Positions 36,428 through 44,938 of a DNA stretch of 64,000 nt are shown piece after piece. Position 1 is the stretch's first letter. Each line of letters opens with the position of its first letter. A program made the translations under genes and the position numbers. Source of the stretch: Xanthocytophaga flava. Lineage in GTDB: Bacteria; Bacteroidota; Bacteroidia; Cytophagales; 172606-1. Under the pieces are notes generated by a model. The model was not told where the DNA came from. It worked only from the letters and a program-made list of their open reading frames with translations, and did not search any database. The stretch is taken from the NCBI GenBank assembly GCA_030068525.1, contig JASJOS010000001.1, forward strand, positions 620,001 to 684,000, in the 5' to 3' direction.

Positions 36428-38191
36428 CTAGAATGGCCACAGATAAGGTACTAATACCACAATAATCACTACCAGAATACACGTAAGCAATGAGCCTATC
36501 TTAAAAAAGTCAGCAAACTTATATTTGCCTGGTGCATATACCAGAATGCAGGAGGGCTCAAAAGGAGTAACCAGAGAAACGGACGCAGCCAGCATTACCC
36601 CAATAGCAAATGTTCTGGGGCTTACCTGAAGAGAAGTTGCCGTCTGTAAGGCGATAGGCAAAATAACCAGTGCCGCAGCGGCATTGGACATAGGTTGTGT
36701 TAAAAACACAGTAAGGATTACAAAACCAGCCAGGATAGCCACATTCCCAAAAGGTTTAAACCAATCCACAATCAGATTAGCCAGCCACTCCGAGGCTCCG
36801 GTCTTTTGCATAGCCATACCAAAAGCACTCATCCCTCCTATCAGAATCAATAATCTCCAGTCAATGATCTCATAGGCTTTCTGTGATGAAATAGCCTTTG
36901 TCAAAACAGATCCTACTGCTGCTGTCAAGAAACAGACAGAAAGAGGTATATTCGTTAAGGAGCCTACCAATACAGCCAATACAAAAAGAGCTACGACTAA
37001 TATACCGCGCTTTTGCTTAAATAATAAAGGTTTAAACTCTCCCATTACTGTCAGATCATGATTCTCGCGCAGATAGGCAAGCCGTTCAGGAGTTCCCTGT
37101 ACCAGAAGCAAATCTCCCAGTTTTAAATCAATGTTGTGAATTTTCTCTCTAAGTGTCTCCCCATATCGGTGGATGGCAATGACCACCAGACCGAACCGCT
37201 GGCGAAAGTTTGCATTCTTGATGTTATTTCCTATCAGATCTGAGTCTGTACGGGTTACCAATACTTCTGCCAATTGTATTTCTGGAGATTCCAGCGAAGC
37301 ATTACTCAACATATCCCCGCGGATTTCTATACCATTGGTTTCTTTGATACGAATCAAATCATCTAGTTTCGCTTCAACCAGCAATAAGTCATTTTCCTGA
37401 ATAACCAGATCCGGATGTGGAAAATACACCTGGTTAGCCCTAAGTATTTTTAAAATACGGATATCCATTCGGCTCAGTTCCGTATTGAATATTCGCTGTC
37501 CTGCCAAAGCAGATCCTGGTGTTACAACTACTTCGCTTAAATATTCCCGCATAGAATATTCTTCCATATAGGTAGAATCTTTATAATCAGGCAACATCTT
37601 ATTGCCAACCAGAAACATAAATGCTATACCTGTTAGAAAGAGTATAATACCTATGGGGGTAATTTCAAACATTCCAATACTAGTCAGATTGTTTTTCTCC
37701 AGATAGCCACTGACTGCCACATTGGTAGAAGTCCCAATCAGTGTACAGGTGCCACCCAGAATGGAAGAGAAAGCCAAGGGCATTAATAATTTTGAAGGAC
37801 TGATTCGTAGTTTCTTGGCAACTCCAATCACTGGCCCCACAAAAATGGCAGTGACTGTAGTATTGTTCATAAACGCTGAGACACTACCTGCGATAAACAT
37901 CACCAGTGTAGCCACCACGCCTGCAGTAGCCTTTGATGAGATCTTCACCAGCGAAGATCCAATCCTGTCCAATACGCCTGTTTCCTGCAAGGCTCCACTG
38001 ACAACAAAAATAGAGGCCAGAATAATAATGAAGTCACTGCTAAATCCTACAAAGGCTTCTTCAGGAGAAAGAATCCCGGAAAGAACTAACACAATTAGCA
38101 ATAGGATTGTAACAACATCAACGGAAAGTTTTTCTGTAGCAAAAAGAATAATAGCTACAACCAGAAGAATTAGTACCAGTGCAATTTCCAT
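36428..38191 (-). CDS. SLC13/DASS-family permease with two RCK_C domains
   Basis: This 587-residue membrane protein has N- and C-terminal blocks of hydrophobic helices, split by two TrkA-C/RCK_C domains at about 205-290 (GSALAGQRIFNTELSRMDIR) and 295-375 (SDLIGNNIKNANFRQRFGLV). The conserved DASS loops SAFMNNTTVTAIFVGPVIG, GTCTLIGTSTNVAVSGYLE and LTQPMSNAAAALVILPIAL bind the anion and Na+. Substrate could be sulfate or dicarboxylate. It is probably co-transcribed with the kinase downstream. Confidence 0.92.
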   Translation of the reverse strand: MEIALVLILLVVAIILFATEKLSVDVVTILLLIVLVLSGILSPEEAFVGFSSDFIIILASIFVVSGALQETGVLDRIGSSLVKISSKATAGVVATLVMFIAGSVSAFMNNTTVTAIFVGPVIGVAKKLRISPSKLLMPLAFSSILGGTCTLIGTSTNVAVSGYLEKNNLTSIGMFEITPIGIILFLTGIAFMFLVGNKMLPDYKDSTYMEEYSMREYLSEVVVTPGSALAGQRIFNTELSRMDIRILKILRANQVYFPHPDLVIQENDLLLVEAKLDDLIRIKETNGIEIRGDMLSNASLESPEIQLAEVLVTRTDSDLIGNNIKNANFRQRFGLVVIAIHRYGETLREKIHNIDLKLGDLLLVQGTPERLAYLRENHDLTVMGEFKPLLFKQKRGILVVALFVLAVLVGSLTNIPLSVCFLTAAVGSVLTKAISSQKAYEIIDWRLLILIGGMSAFGMAMQKTGASEWLANLIVDWFKPFGNVAILAGFVILTVFLTQPMSNAAAALVILPIALQTATSLQVSPRTFAIGVMLAASVSLVTPFEPSCILVYAPGKYKFADFFKIGSLLTCILVVIIVVLVPYLWPF

Positions 38192-38240
38192 ATATTCGAT
38201 CAGGAACGTTAAAGTGCAACAGACAAAAGTCTATGCCATA

Positions 38241-38275
38241 AAAAATAAAAGTCATTTTGAGTAAAATGACTTTTA
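38241..38275 (-). terminator. Terminator after porT
   Basis: On the minus strand TAAAAGTCATTTT pairs perfectly with AAAATGACTTTTA around a 4-nt loop, and a T-rich run (TTTTTTAT) follows. It lies between the porT stop and the SLC13 start. Confidence 0.7.
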
Positions 38276-38374
38276 ATCTCGCTTCAATATATGCAAACCA
38301 AAGTATATAACTAATGCAAAAATTCAATATTCCCTATTGTTCTTACAAAGACAAACTAACTGATAACCTTTGTA

Positions 38375-39097
38375 TTAGAAATACAGATATAGTGTCACAC
38401 TATGCGCGCCAAGCCGACTAAGTCCCCGGCTGTAGATATTTTTATCTTTTACCAGCAGGTTGGTTATACCATGCGAAAACCGAATCTCAGGGGTAAACTT
38501 AAAAAATTCGTAAAAGAGATCAGCTCCAAATCCGTATTCAATATTAAGATCAAAGTTTTGTGTACGAAGTGTGTTCGAACCTCTGCTTTTCACATTGGAA
38601 CCTACTTCAATAGCTGGTTTTATACCACCTACCATATACATCCGGATATTACCTCTACGGATAGATTTATACCGTGCCAGCATGGATAACTCTACAAAAC
38701 CTGATTCAAGAATCAACTCCTTCACATTCCCGGCAGTAGAAGTATATTCTACTCTTCTTTCATAATAAGAAAAGGCAGGAACCAGACATATATCAAACTG
38801 CGGATCTAACCCATAGGCTACAATAAATCCTAATCCATAACTAGGCGACCACTTGGGATTGATAGCCGCAATGGTATCATTACCATTTACAAAACCGCTT
38901 GAATACCGACGTGTAAGTGTAGATACATTACCCGCGATAAAAAAACCGTAGTGTACAGGCTTGTCGTCATAATCAGGCAGATGCAAGCTATACATACTTG
39001 GACGTTTCGTATTTTGGGCTTGCGTCGAAAAAGTCAGAAGGCAGCTGCCAGATAAGATAAAAAGGATAATCAGTTTATTCCAGTGTATTTTCTTCAT
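38375..39097 (-). CDS. porT: PorT-type outer-membrane protein of the type IX secretion system
   Basis: This 240-residue protein has a signal peptide (LFILSGSCLLTFSTQAQN) and a beta-barrel outer-membrane fold ending in an aromatic strand (GAHSVTLYLYF). Segments such as KPVHYGFFIAGNVS, YGLGFIVAYGLDPQFDICLV and LDPQFDICLVPAFSYYERRV match PorT/SprT. PorT is a component needed for T9SS secretion and gliding. ubiE lies directly upstream, the neighbour arrangement found in many Bacteroidota. The gap of 198 nt contains a short palindrome (39169-39181). Confidence 0.88.
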   Translation of the reverse strand: MKKIHWNKLIILFILSGSCLLTFSTQAQNTKRPSMYSLHLPDYDDKPVHYGFFIAGNVSTLTRRYSSGFVNGNDTIAAINPKWSPSYGLGFIVAYGLDPQFDICLVPAFSYYERRVEYTSTAGNVKELILESGFVELSMLARYKSIRRGNIRMYMVGGIKPAIEVGSNVKSRGSNTLRTQNFDLNIEYGFGADLFYEFFKFTPEIRFSHGITNLLVKDKNIYSRGLSRLGAHSVTLYLYF

Positions 39098-39295
39098 GCG
39101 ATTAAAGATAATGTGCTCAGTGCTTATGTGCAGAGGTGCACATTAAAAGTACGTATGCAGGCTTACTAGTTGGCAGCCAACAATATTACTATCTTATATG
39201 ATTTATTCAGACAATGTAACGATGCCTGGTATGTATTTGGTATGTTGTGGATAGGTGTTTGTGAAATTATACATCTTTTCAATCTGTGACTTAAG

Positions 39296-40036
39296 CTATT
39301 TTTCTTTCTTTCCGGTATAGATAGAACAAATACCAAAAGTCAATGCGATACTTCGGGTTTTGCGAAATCCAACCTTATCCAGAATAGATGTAAAATCTTT
39401 TCCATCAGGAAATGCACGAACAGATTCGGGTAAATACCGGTAAGCCCTATCATCTTTGGAAACAGTTTTTCCAATCAGAGGCATAATTCGGTATGAATAA
39501 AAATCATAGAATTGTTTAAAAGGAAAACTACGTGGTTTGGAAAATTCCAGAATCACACATGTACCACCTGGTCTGGTGACCCGAAACATATCGGCAAGAC
39601 CACGTTCCAGATTTTCGAAGTTCCTTACGCCAAAAGAAACGATGACAGCATCAAAAGAATTGTCTGAAAAAGGTAATTTTTCGGAATCTCCCAGTCGCAA
39701 TTCTATTTTCTTATCTAAGTTTCTCTTCTTTAATTTCTCTCTTCCAATAGCCAGCATTCCCTCTGAAATGTCTACCCCTACTATTTTATCCGGATTGAGT
39801 TTCAGTGCCTCAATAGCAAAATCAGCTGTACCGGTAGCTATATCCAGAATCGTTTTGGGCTTTTCTGATTGTAATAATTTAATGGCGCGTTTCCGCCAGT
39901 AGATATCGATCCCAAAGCTAAGCAGACGATTCAGCAGGTCATATTTAGGGGATATAGAATTAAACATGGAAGCGACCTGTTCCTTTTTGCCAGCTTGCTG
40001 GTCTTTATAGGGTAAAATTATTTTTTCGTCAGTCAT
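39296..40036 (-). CDS. ubiE: Demethylmenaquinone methyltransferase
   Basis: This 246-residue SAM-dependent enzyme performs the last C-methylation of menaquinone. Signatures are DIATGTADFAIEALKL (SAM loop), VGVDISEGMLAIGREKL, LPFSDNSFDAVIVSFGVRNF and the LEFSKPRSFPFKQFYDFYSY segment. The genome context fits an organism using menaquinone. A possible -7 element lies upstream at 40057-40064. Confidence 0.96.
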   Translation of the reverse strand: MTDEKIILPYKDQQAGKKEQVASMFNSISPKYDLLNRLLSFGIDIYWRKRAIKLLQSEKPKTILDIATGTADFAIEALKLNPDKIVGVDISEGMLAIGREKLKKRNLDKKIELRLGDSEKLPFSDNSFDAVIVSFGVRNFENLERGLADMFRVTRPGGTCVILEFSKPRSFPFKQFYDFYSYRIMPLIGKTVSKDDRAYRYLPESVRAFPDGKDFTSILDKVGFRKTRSIALTFGICSIYTGKKEK

Positions 40037-40056
40037 TACAAAACAGAAATTTTGTG

Positions 40057-40064
40057 CAAAGATA
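40057..40064 (-). promoter_or_regulatory. Probable -7 element for ubiE
   Basis: TATCTTTG on the minus strand matches TAnnTTTG, 21 nt before the ubiE start. No clear TTG is present at the -33 position. Confidence 0.45.
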
Positions 40065-40236
40065 GAGAAGTACGCTAAATTTCAGATTCCGAATTCAGAT
40101 TTCAGCATAGTACAATTTTCGAAATACCAGAAGTACCAGACAACACAATGCTATTGGATCTGTTAGCAATATGAGCCTTTCTTTTTCAAAGTCCGGTATA
40201 CACTGAAACATTGTTTGAAAAGAAAAGGTTGGAAAC

Positions 40237-40268
40237 TTGCGGAAATTATCCGGTTTATAATAATTTTG
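40237..40268 (+). promoter_or_regulatory. Promoter of exbB-exbD
   Basis: TTG (40237-40239), 21 nt, TAATTTTG (40261-40268) match the Bacteroidota consensus. The predicted start, near 40275, lies inside the longer possible reading frame of exbB and so supports the later ATG at 40385. Confidence 0.6.
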
Positions 40269-40384
40269 GACTCAATTTTTCGTTGATTACGCAAACACCA
40301 ATAGGATATGGGTACTATCATTGGCCCTCTGCACCTAAATTCCTGATAAAATTTATCATCTTATCTAAACACAAAATCCTAACA

Positions 40385-41104
40385 ATGTTTCTAACCATTC
40401 TTTTGCAAGTAGTGACCGGCGATACGACAGCAGTGGCCACCGATTCAGTTACAGCTACAACCAAAGAACTTTCTCTACTGGACTTGTTAATGAAAGGAGG
40501 CTGGATTATGCTTCCTATCGGTATTTTATTGTTTGCTGCCATCTATATGTTTATAGAGCGCTATCTGTATATCAAGTCTGCCAGTAAAATGGACCCTGAT
40601 TTTCTAAGTAAAATACGTGATCGGTTGCGTGATGAAGATATACGGGGAGCACAGGAAGTATGTCAATATTCTAAAACTCCTATTGCCCGTATGATTGGCA
40701 AAGGATTATCCCGTATCGGTTCTCCTATTCGTGATGTGGAGTCGGCTATCGAAAATACAGCTCGGGTGGAGATCTACCAAATGGAAAAGAACCTGGGACT
40801 GTTGGCGGCTATTGCGGCGATTGCGCCTATGTTTGGTTTCCTTGGAACCGTAGTGGGTATGATCAAGGCATTCTTTGATATTTCAATTTCTGATAACATT
40901 AGTATTGGGGTTATTTCCAGTGGTATCTATACCAAAATGGTGACCTCAGCATCAGGTCTGATTGTGGGTGTGTTGGCTCACATGTTACATACGTATCTGA
41001 ACAATATGATCGACCGGAACGTAAACAAAATGGAGGTAACTGCCATAGACTTTATGGATATCTTATATAAACCTGTTCAGGTAAAAGAAACTGTAAGAAG
41101 ATAA
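40385..41104 (+). CDS. exbB: MotA/TolQ/ExbB proton channel family protein
   Basis: The protein has 239 residues from ATG 40385 (MFLTILLQVVTGDTTAVATD). Three membrane helices are clear: WIMLPIGILLFAAIYMFIER, LLAAIAAIAPMFGFLGTVVG and SASGLIVGVLAHMLHTYLNN. The conserved GFLGTVVGMIKAF loop and the Thr in the second helix identify the family. It forms the proton channel with ExbD and powers TonB-dependent outer-membrane transport. exbD follows after 37 nt. It could equally be a TolQ. Confidence 0.9.
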   Translation: MFLTILLQVVTGDTTAVATDSVTATTKELSLLDLLMKGGWIMLPIGILLFAAIYMFIERYLYIKSASKMDPDFLSKIRDRLRDEDIRGAQEVCQYSKTPIARMIGKGLSRIGSPIRDVESAIENTARVEIYQMEKNLGLLAAIAAIAPMFGFLGTVVGMIKAFFDISISDNISIGVISSGIYTKMVTSASGLIVGVLAHMLHTYLNNMIDRNVNKMEVTAIDFMDILYKPVQVKETVRR

Positions 41105-41141
41105 TATTTTCCGGCACAGCATCCTGATAAACTAAACGCCT

Positions 41142-41555
41142 ATGAATCTTCGCAGACATCGTAGAAAAGAATCCGCAGTAGAAGCTTCTGCTCTGTCAGA
41201 CATTTTATTCTTCCTGTTACTGTTCTTTTTGATTATGAGTACATTGGCAAGTGCCAATGCCATTAAGCTTACATTGCCCAGAGCAGCAACGGGGCAAACT
41301 ATCCCCAAACAAAAACTCAATCTGTACATTCGGGAAGAGAACGGGGTATTGAAATATTATATTGAAAAATCAGATAGATCAGTAGCATTTGAAGATCTCC
41401 AGACAGAACTTACAGCCGAAGCAGGCAAGCTTGACAATCCAACCATTGCGTTGCGTGCAGACGAAACGATTGTGTATGGGGAAGTTATAAAGGTGATAGA
41501 TATATGCAATAAAGCTCGTCTTCCTGTCACTGCTATTGTAGATAAAACAAAGTAA
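41142..41555 (+). CDS. exbD: ExbD/TolR biopolymer transport protein
   Basis: This 137-residue protein has one N-terminal transmembrane helix (SDILFFLLLFFLIMSTLASA) with the conserved proton-carrying Asp at its start, and a periplasmic domain ending ARLPVTAIVDKTK. It pairs with the ExbB channel encoded just before it. A hairpin terminator closes the operon. Confidence 0.9.
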   Translation: MNLRRHRRKESAVEASALSDILFFLLLFFLIMSTLASANAIKLTLPRAATGQTIPKQKLNLYIREENGVLKYYIEKSDRSVAFEDLQTELTAEAGKLDNPTIALRADETIVYGEVIKVIDICNKARLPVTAIVDKTK

Positions 41556-41567
41556 TCGTTGAGTACT

Positions 41568-41618
41568 CACCCAATGTAAAAGCACTGAGATAGTATAGTA
41601 AGGCTTTTGCATTGGGTG
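41568..41618 (+). terminator. Terminator after exbD
   Basis: CACCCAATGTAAAAGC pairs with GCTTTTGCATTGGGTG (16 bp, one wobble, 19-nt loop), followed after a few bases by eight T. It lies 13 nt after the exbD stop. Confidence 0.8.
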
Positions 41619-41700
41619 TGGTATTATTTTTTTTAACAACGATCATCAGCAAATCCCTGTTTGTAATTTTTATAGATATTAACCATTAACCTTTTTCATT

Positions 41701-42603
41701 TTGAAACCAACACTACTCATTTTAGCCGCAGGTGTCGGAAGCCGATATGGTGGACTAAAACAAATGGACGGAATGGGCCCGTCTGGCGAAACTCTACTAG
41801 ACTATTCTGTTTATGATGCTATTCGTGCCGGTTTTGGCAAAGTGGTTTTCGTAATTCGTAAAGATATTGAAGCAGATTTTAAAGAAATCTTCCACGAACG
41901 TTTCAGCAGCCGCTTTCCGGTGGAATATGTATTTCAGGAGTTAACAAAGCTGCCAGCAGGCTTCACCCCTCCAGAAGGAAGAACAAAGCCATGGGGAACT
42001 GTTCATGCAGTTCTGATGGGTGAAGAAGCTATTAATGAACCTTTCTGTATGATCAATGCGGATGACTTCTATGGCTTTGAGTCTTTTGATATTATCGCCA
42101 AAGAACTAACCAAACTAGATCCTAATGGCTCTGAATACATCAATATTGGCTATAAAATCAAAAATACACTTTCTGAACATGGTTCTGTAGCACGTGGTAT
42201 TCTGGAGGCAGATGCTAATGGCAACCTTACTCAGTTAGTTGAACGTACCAAAGTAGAGAAAACAGCTACCGGAGCACGCTATGAAGTAGAAAATGGTTGG
42301 GTAGACCTGACAGGTGATGAGCCTGTATCTATGAACTTTATGGGCTTCCCTCCGTCTGCATTCCCACTGATGAAAGAATATTTTACAGAATTTCTGAAGA
42401 AAAATGGCAATGACCTGAAGGCAGAATGTTTTATTCCTAACTTCATGGGAGAAATGTCCAAGCAAGGAAAAGCACATACAAAAGTTATTTCAACACCTGC
42501 CAAATGGTTTGGAGTAACGTATCGTGAAGACCGTCAGATGGTTGTAAATGCAATCAAAGAACTGGTAGCTCAGGGCAAATATCCTGAAAAGCTGTGGTCT
42601 TAA
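41701..42603 (+). CDS. Sugar-phosphate nucleotidyltransferase-like protein
   Basis: This 300-residue protein starts at TTG 41701 (MKPTLLILAAGVGSRYGGLK). No ATG fits better, since the first residues carry the nucleotide-binding motif LAAGVGSRYGGLKQ. The NTP_transferase fold continues with GPSGETLLDYSVYDAIRAGF, MINADDFYG (metal-binding Asp pair) and GWVDLTGDEPVSMNFMGFPP. The sugar is unknown. Members act in cell-envelope sugar metabolism. A strong terminator follows. Confidence 0.9.
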   Translation: MKPTLLILAAGVGSRYGGLKQMDGMGPSGETLLDYSVYDAIRAGFGKVVFVIRKDIEADFKEIFHERFSSRFPVEYVFQELTKLPAGFTPPEGRTKPWGTVHAVLMGEEAINEPFCMINADDFYGFESFDIIAKELTKLDPNGSEYINIGYKIKNTLSEHGSVARGILEADANGNLTQLVERTKVEKTATGARYEVENGWVDLTGDEPVSMNFMGFPPSAFPLMKEYFTEFLKKNGNDLKAECFIPNFMGEMSKQGKAHTKVISTPAKWFGVTYREDRQMVVNAIKELVAQGKYPEKLWS

Positions 42604-42620
42604 TCAAACACTATAAAAAA

Positions 42621-42648
42621 AGAAGCTCCATTTTTCAATGGAGCTTCT
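42621..42648. terminator. Bidirectional terminator between convergent genes
   Basis: AGAAGCTCCATT pairs perfectly with AATGGAGCTTCT around a 4-nt loop. A run of seven A precedes and six to seven T follow, so it can stop transcription from both the plus-strand nucleotidyltransferase and the minus-strand Dabb gene. Confidence 0.85.
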
Positions 42649-42685
42649 TTTTTGTATCATCTATACACTCTTTCTGAGATAGTTA

Positions 42686-43087
42686 TTATAAACTTGTAGC
42701 ATCATATACCTGTACACGTTCCCACAAATGAGAGTATAACTCAATAAACTTTTTGTGGATTGGGTGTTCCTGATAAATATCCTGATCCGCTTTGCTTTTA
42801 AACACAAAAGTGATTGAGTAAGCATAGGAATGATCAATTACAGGACGACGAGTCTCAGCAGGTACGCCAATATATCCTTCCTGAATTTCCCCCACTGTTG
42901 CCAGCAACTGCAATCCCTGATACAATGAATCTTTGGCAACCTGGCTATTAGGTTCTTTCAGCCAGAAATATACAGTGTGTACAAACCCTTTCTTTATATG
43001 GTTCATGTTTTTCTTGGGTGATTTGGTTTGAGCAAAAATAAATGAAACAGCAAAAAATAAAACAGCAGAAAACAAAAGCTTTTTCAT
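42686..43087 (-). CDS. Exported Dabb (stress-response A/B barrel) protein
   Basis: This 133-residue protein starts with a signal peptide (MKKLLFSAVLFFAVSFIFAQ). The Dabb domain follows: HIKKGFVHTVYFWLKEP, SYAYSITFVFKSKADQDIYQ, EHPIHKKFIELYSHLWERVQ. Dabb proteins are dimeric ferredoxin-like barrels and most are cytoplasmic, so the signal peptide is the unusual feature here. The ligand is unknown. Confidence 0.85.
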   Translation of the reverse strand: MKKLLFSAVLFFAVSFIFAQTKSPKKNMNHIKKGFVHTVYFWLKEPNSQVAKDSLYQGLQLLATVGEIQEGYIGVPAETRRPVIDHSYAYSITFVFKSKADQDIYQEHPIHKKFIELYSHLWERVQVYDATSL

Positions 43088-43260
43088 AAATAAAACAATA
43101 AGGTTTATGATGCTAAGTTAAAATTTTTCTATAACGAGTAATAATAATTGTCAAAAAAACACTCTTTTACTAACTATCCAACGGCTCCCAAAAGGTTGAT
43201 CTATGGAAAAAGTCGTTAGTCAAAGGTAAAAGCTCTTCGTTATTATTGTTAGCGACCCGT

Positions 43261-43608
43261 TTACATATCAACCTGCATTTTTCCTTTGCCATACTGACCT
43301 GTAGAGGAAAACCAGGAACCACCATAGATATACCATTCCAGGTTTTCCAGATAAACAACTGCATTTTCAGGGTCTATCTGAGGTAGTTCTTTATCAGTGA
43401 TAATTCCTCTGTACCACCTACCTGACTGGGAAAAGGCTTCATATTCTACCAGGTAATGCAGCCACTTAGTACCACAGTGAATGCAGGTACAAAGAGTAAC
43501 ATCCGCATACCTACCCTGTGTGGTATCTTGTCCAAGATAAGTTTCAGTATAGTCCTTAAAATAAAATGGAGGGATAAAACATTTGCATTTGGCTTCGGGT
43601 ATGTGCAT
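43261..43608 (-). CDS. Small Cys-rich hypothetical protein
   Basis: The protein has 115 residues from ATG 43608 (MHIPEAKCKCFIPPFYFKDY). An in-frame TTG at 43632 would add eight residues. Cys residues in AKCKC and LCTCIHCGTKW (C-x-C...C-x-C-x2-C) suggest a zinc-binding site. The rest is aromatic-rich (YIYGGSWFSSTGQYG). I do not recognise a family. No signal peptide is seen. Confidence 0.65.
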   Translation of the reverse strand: MHIPEAKCKCFIPPFYFKDYTETYLGQDTTQGRYADVTLCTCIHCGTKWLHYLVEYEAFSQSGRWYRGIITDKELPQIDPENAVVYLENLEWYIYGGSWFSSTGQYGKGKMQVDM

Positions 43609-43865
43609 TGTGTAGTTAATTTTACTTTTCAAAAGTTATGGGCACCTCCATTAAAGTAATAAGAAAAGTTGTATAGCTAAAGTATTTGCATTTCCTCCTG
43701 GTCCCAACAGCTTCACTACATTTTTTTGAAGTAGTTAACTAATAAATACATGACTGCATGTACAACAGAGACAGATACATGAATGGAAAAATCAACATTC
43801 CTTGAAAAAGGTTTAGTCAAAAAATTAACTTGCACATTCAAACCTATCATTAGCCTGCCATACAT

Positions 43866-44885
43866 ATGAATCTGATCCTCCGTTCGTTTGACCTTCCATT
43901 AAAACACACATTTACCATCTCCTATGATTCCAGAGATGTACAACCTACTCTTATTGTAGAACTTACCGATGGAATACATCACGGATATGGAGAAGCAACA
44001 TCCAACCCATATTATGGAGTAACTATCGAAAGTATGACGGCCATACTGGAAAGTCTTCGGAATCAGATTCAGGATACTCCTATTCTTTCACCTGAAGCAT
44101 TCTGGCTGGAGATGCATTCGGTATTGAAAGATCACTCCTTTGCCCAATGTGCACTGGACATAGCTGCCCATGACTGGTATGGTAAATCGATAGGAGAACC
44201 GCTCTATAAACATTGGGGCTTATCAATACAAAACCTGCCCCTCACTAATTATACCATTGGCATTGATTCGGTAGAAAAGATGGTTGCCAAACTCAAAGAA
44301 CTTCCCTGGCCTATTTATAAGATCAAACTTGGCACAGCTGATGATGTAGCAATCGTACGTGAGCTACGCAAACATACAGAGGCTATATTCAGAGTAGATG
44401 CCAATTGCGCCTGGACTCCCGAAGAAACTATTCGCAACTCGTATGAACTACAAAAGCTCGGTGTTGAATTCATAGAGCAGCCTTTAAAAGCCGATAACTG
44501 GGCAGGTATGAAAGAAGTATATACCCATTCAGCACTCCCTCTGATTGCCGATGAAAGCTGCATAACAGAAAATGATGTTACCAAATGTCATGGACATTTT
44601 CATGGTATCAATATAAAGCTGGTCAAATGTGGTGGTCTCACTCCTGCCCGACGCATGATTGCCGAAGCCCGTACCCTGGGTATGAAGGTTATGGTAGGTT
44701 GTATGACAGAATCTACGATAGGAATTTCAGCAATTGGACAACTACTCCCCCTATTGGACTATGTAGATATGGATGGGGCATTATTACTCAGTAAAGATAT
44801 CGCAACAGGTGTATCCATAGACTATGGCAAAGTAACCTTTTCGAATCAGAATGGAACAGGTGCCGAATTAATCGAAAATGCCTAG
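43866..44885 (+). CDS. L-Ala-D/L-Glu type dipeptide epimerase
   Basis: This 339-residue enolase-superfamily enzyme shows the muconate lactonizing subgroup motifs: the KxK (YKIKLGT), metal ligands in VDANCAWT, EQPL and ADES, and the C-terminal base Lys in INIKLVKCGG. The DxD motif near the end (DYVDMDGALLL) is typical of dipeptide epimerases. It probably acts in murein tripeptide recycling or use of dipeptides. A KBL-like gene follows after 53 nt. Confidence 0.92.
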   Translation: MNLILRSFDLPLKHTFTISYDSRDVQPTLIVELTDGIHHGYGEATSNPYYGVTIESMTAILESLRNQIQDTPILSPEAFWLEMHSVLKDHSFAQCALDIAAHDWYGKSIGEPLYKHWGLSIQNLPLTNYTIGIDSVEKMVAKLKELPWPIYKIKLGTADDVAIVRELRKHTEAIFRVDANCAWTPEETIRNSYELQKLGVEFIEQPLKADNWAGMKEVYTHSALPLIADESCITENDVTKCHGHFHGINIKLVKCGGLTPARRMIAEARTLGMKVMVGCMTESTIGISAIGQLLPLLDYVDMDGALLLSKDIATGVSIDYGKVTFSNQNGTGAELIENA

Positions 44886-44938
44886 TTACCCCGGTTCAAC
44901 CTACGACCATAGCATTCATTGCTATAGACCATTTCAGC

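Noticed and set aside
40211..40384. Longer N-terminus for ExbB
   Set aside because: A consensus promoter lies inside this stretch (40237-40268), and the extra 58 residues do not resemble ExbB proteins.
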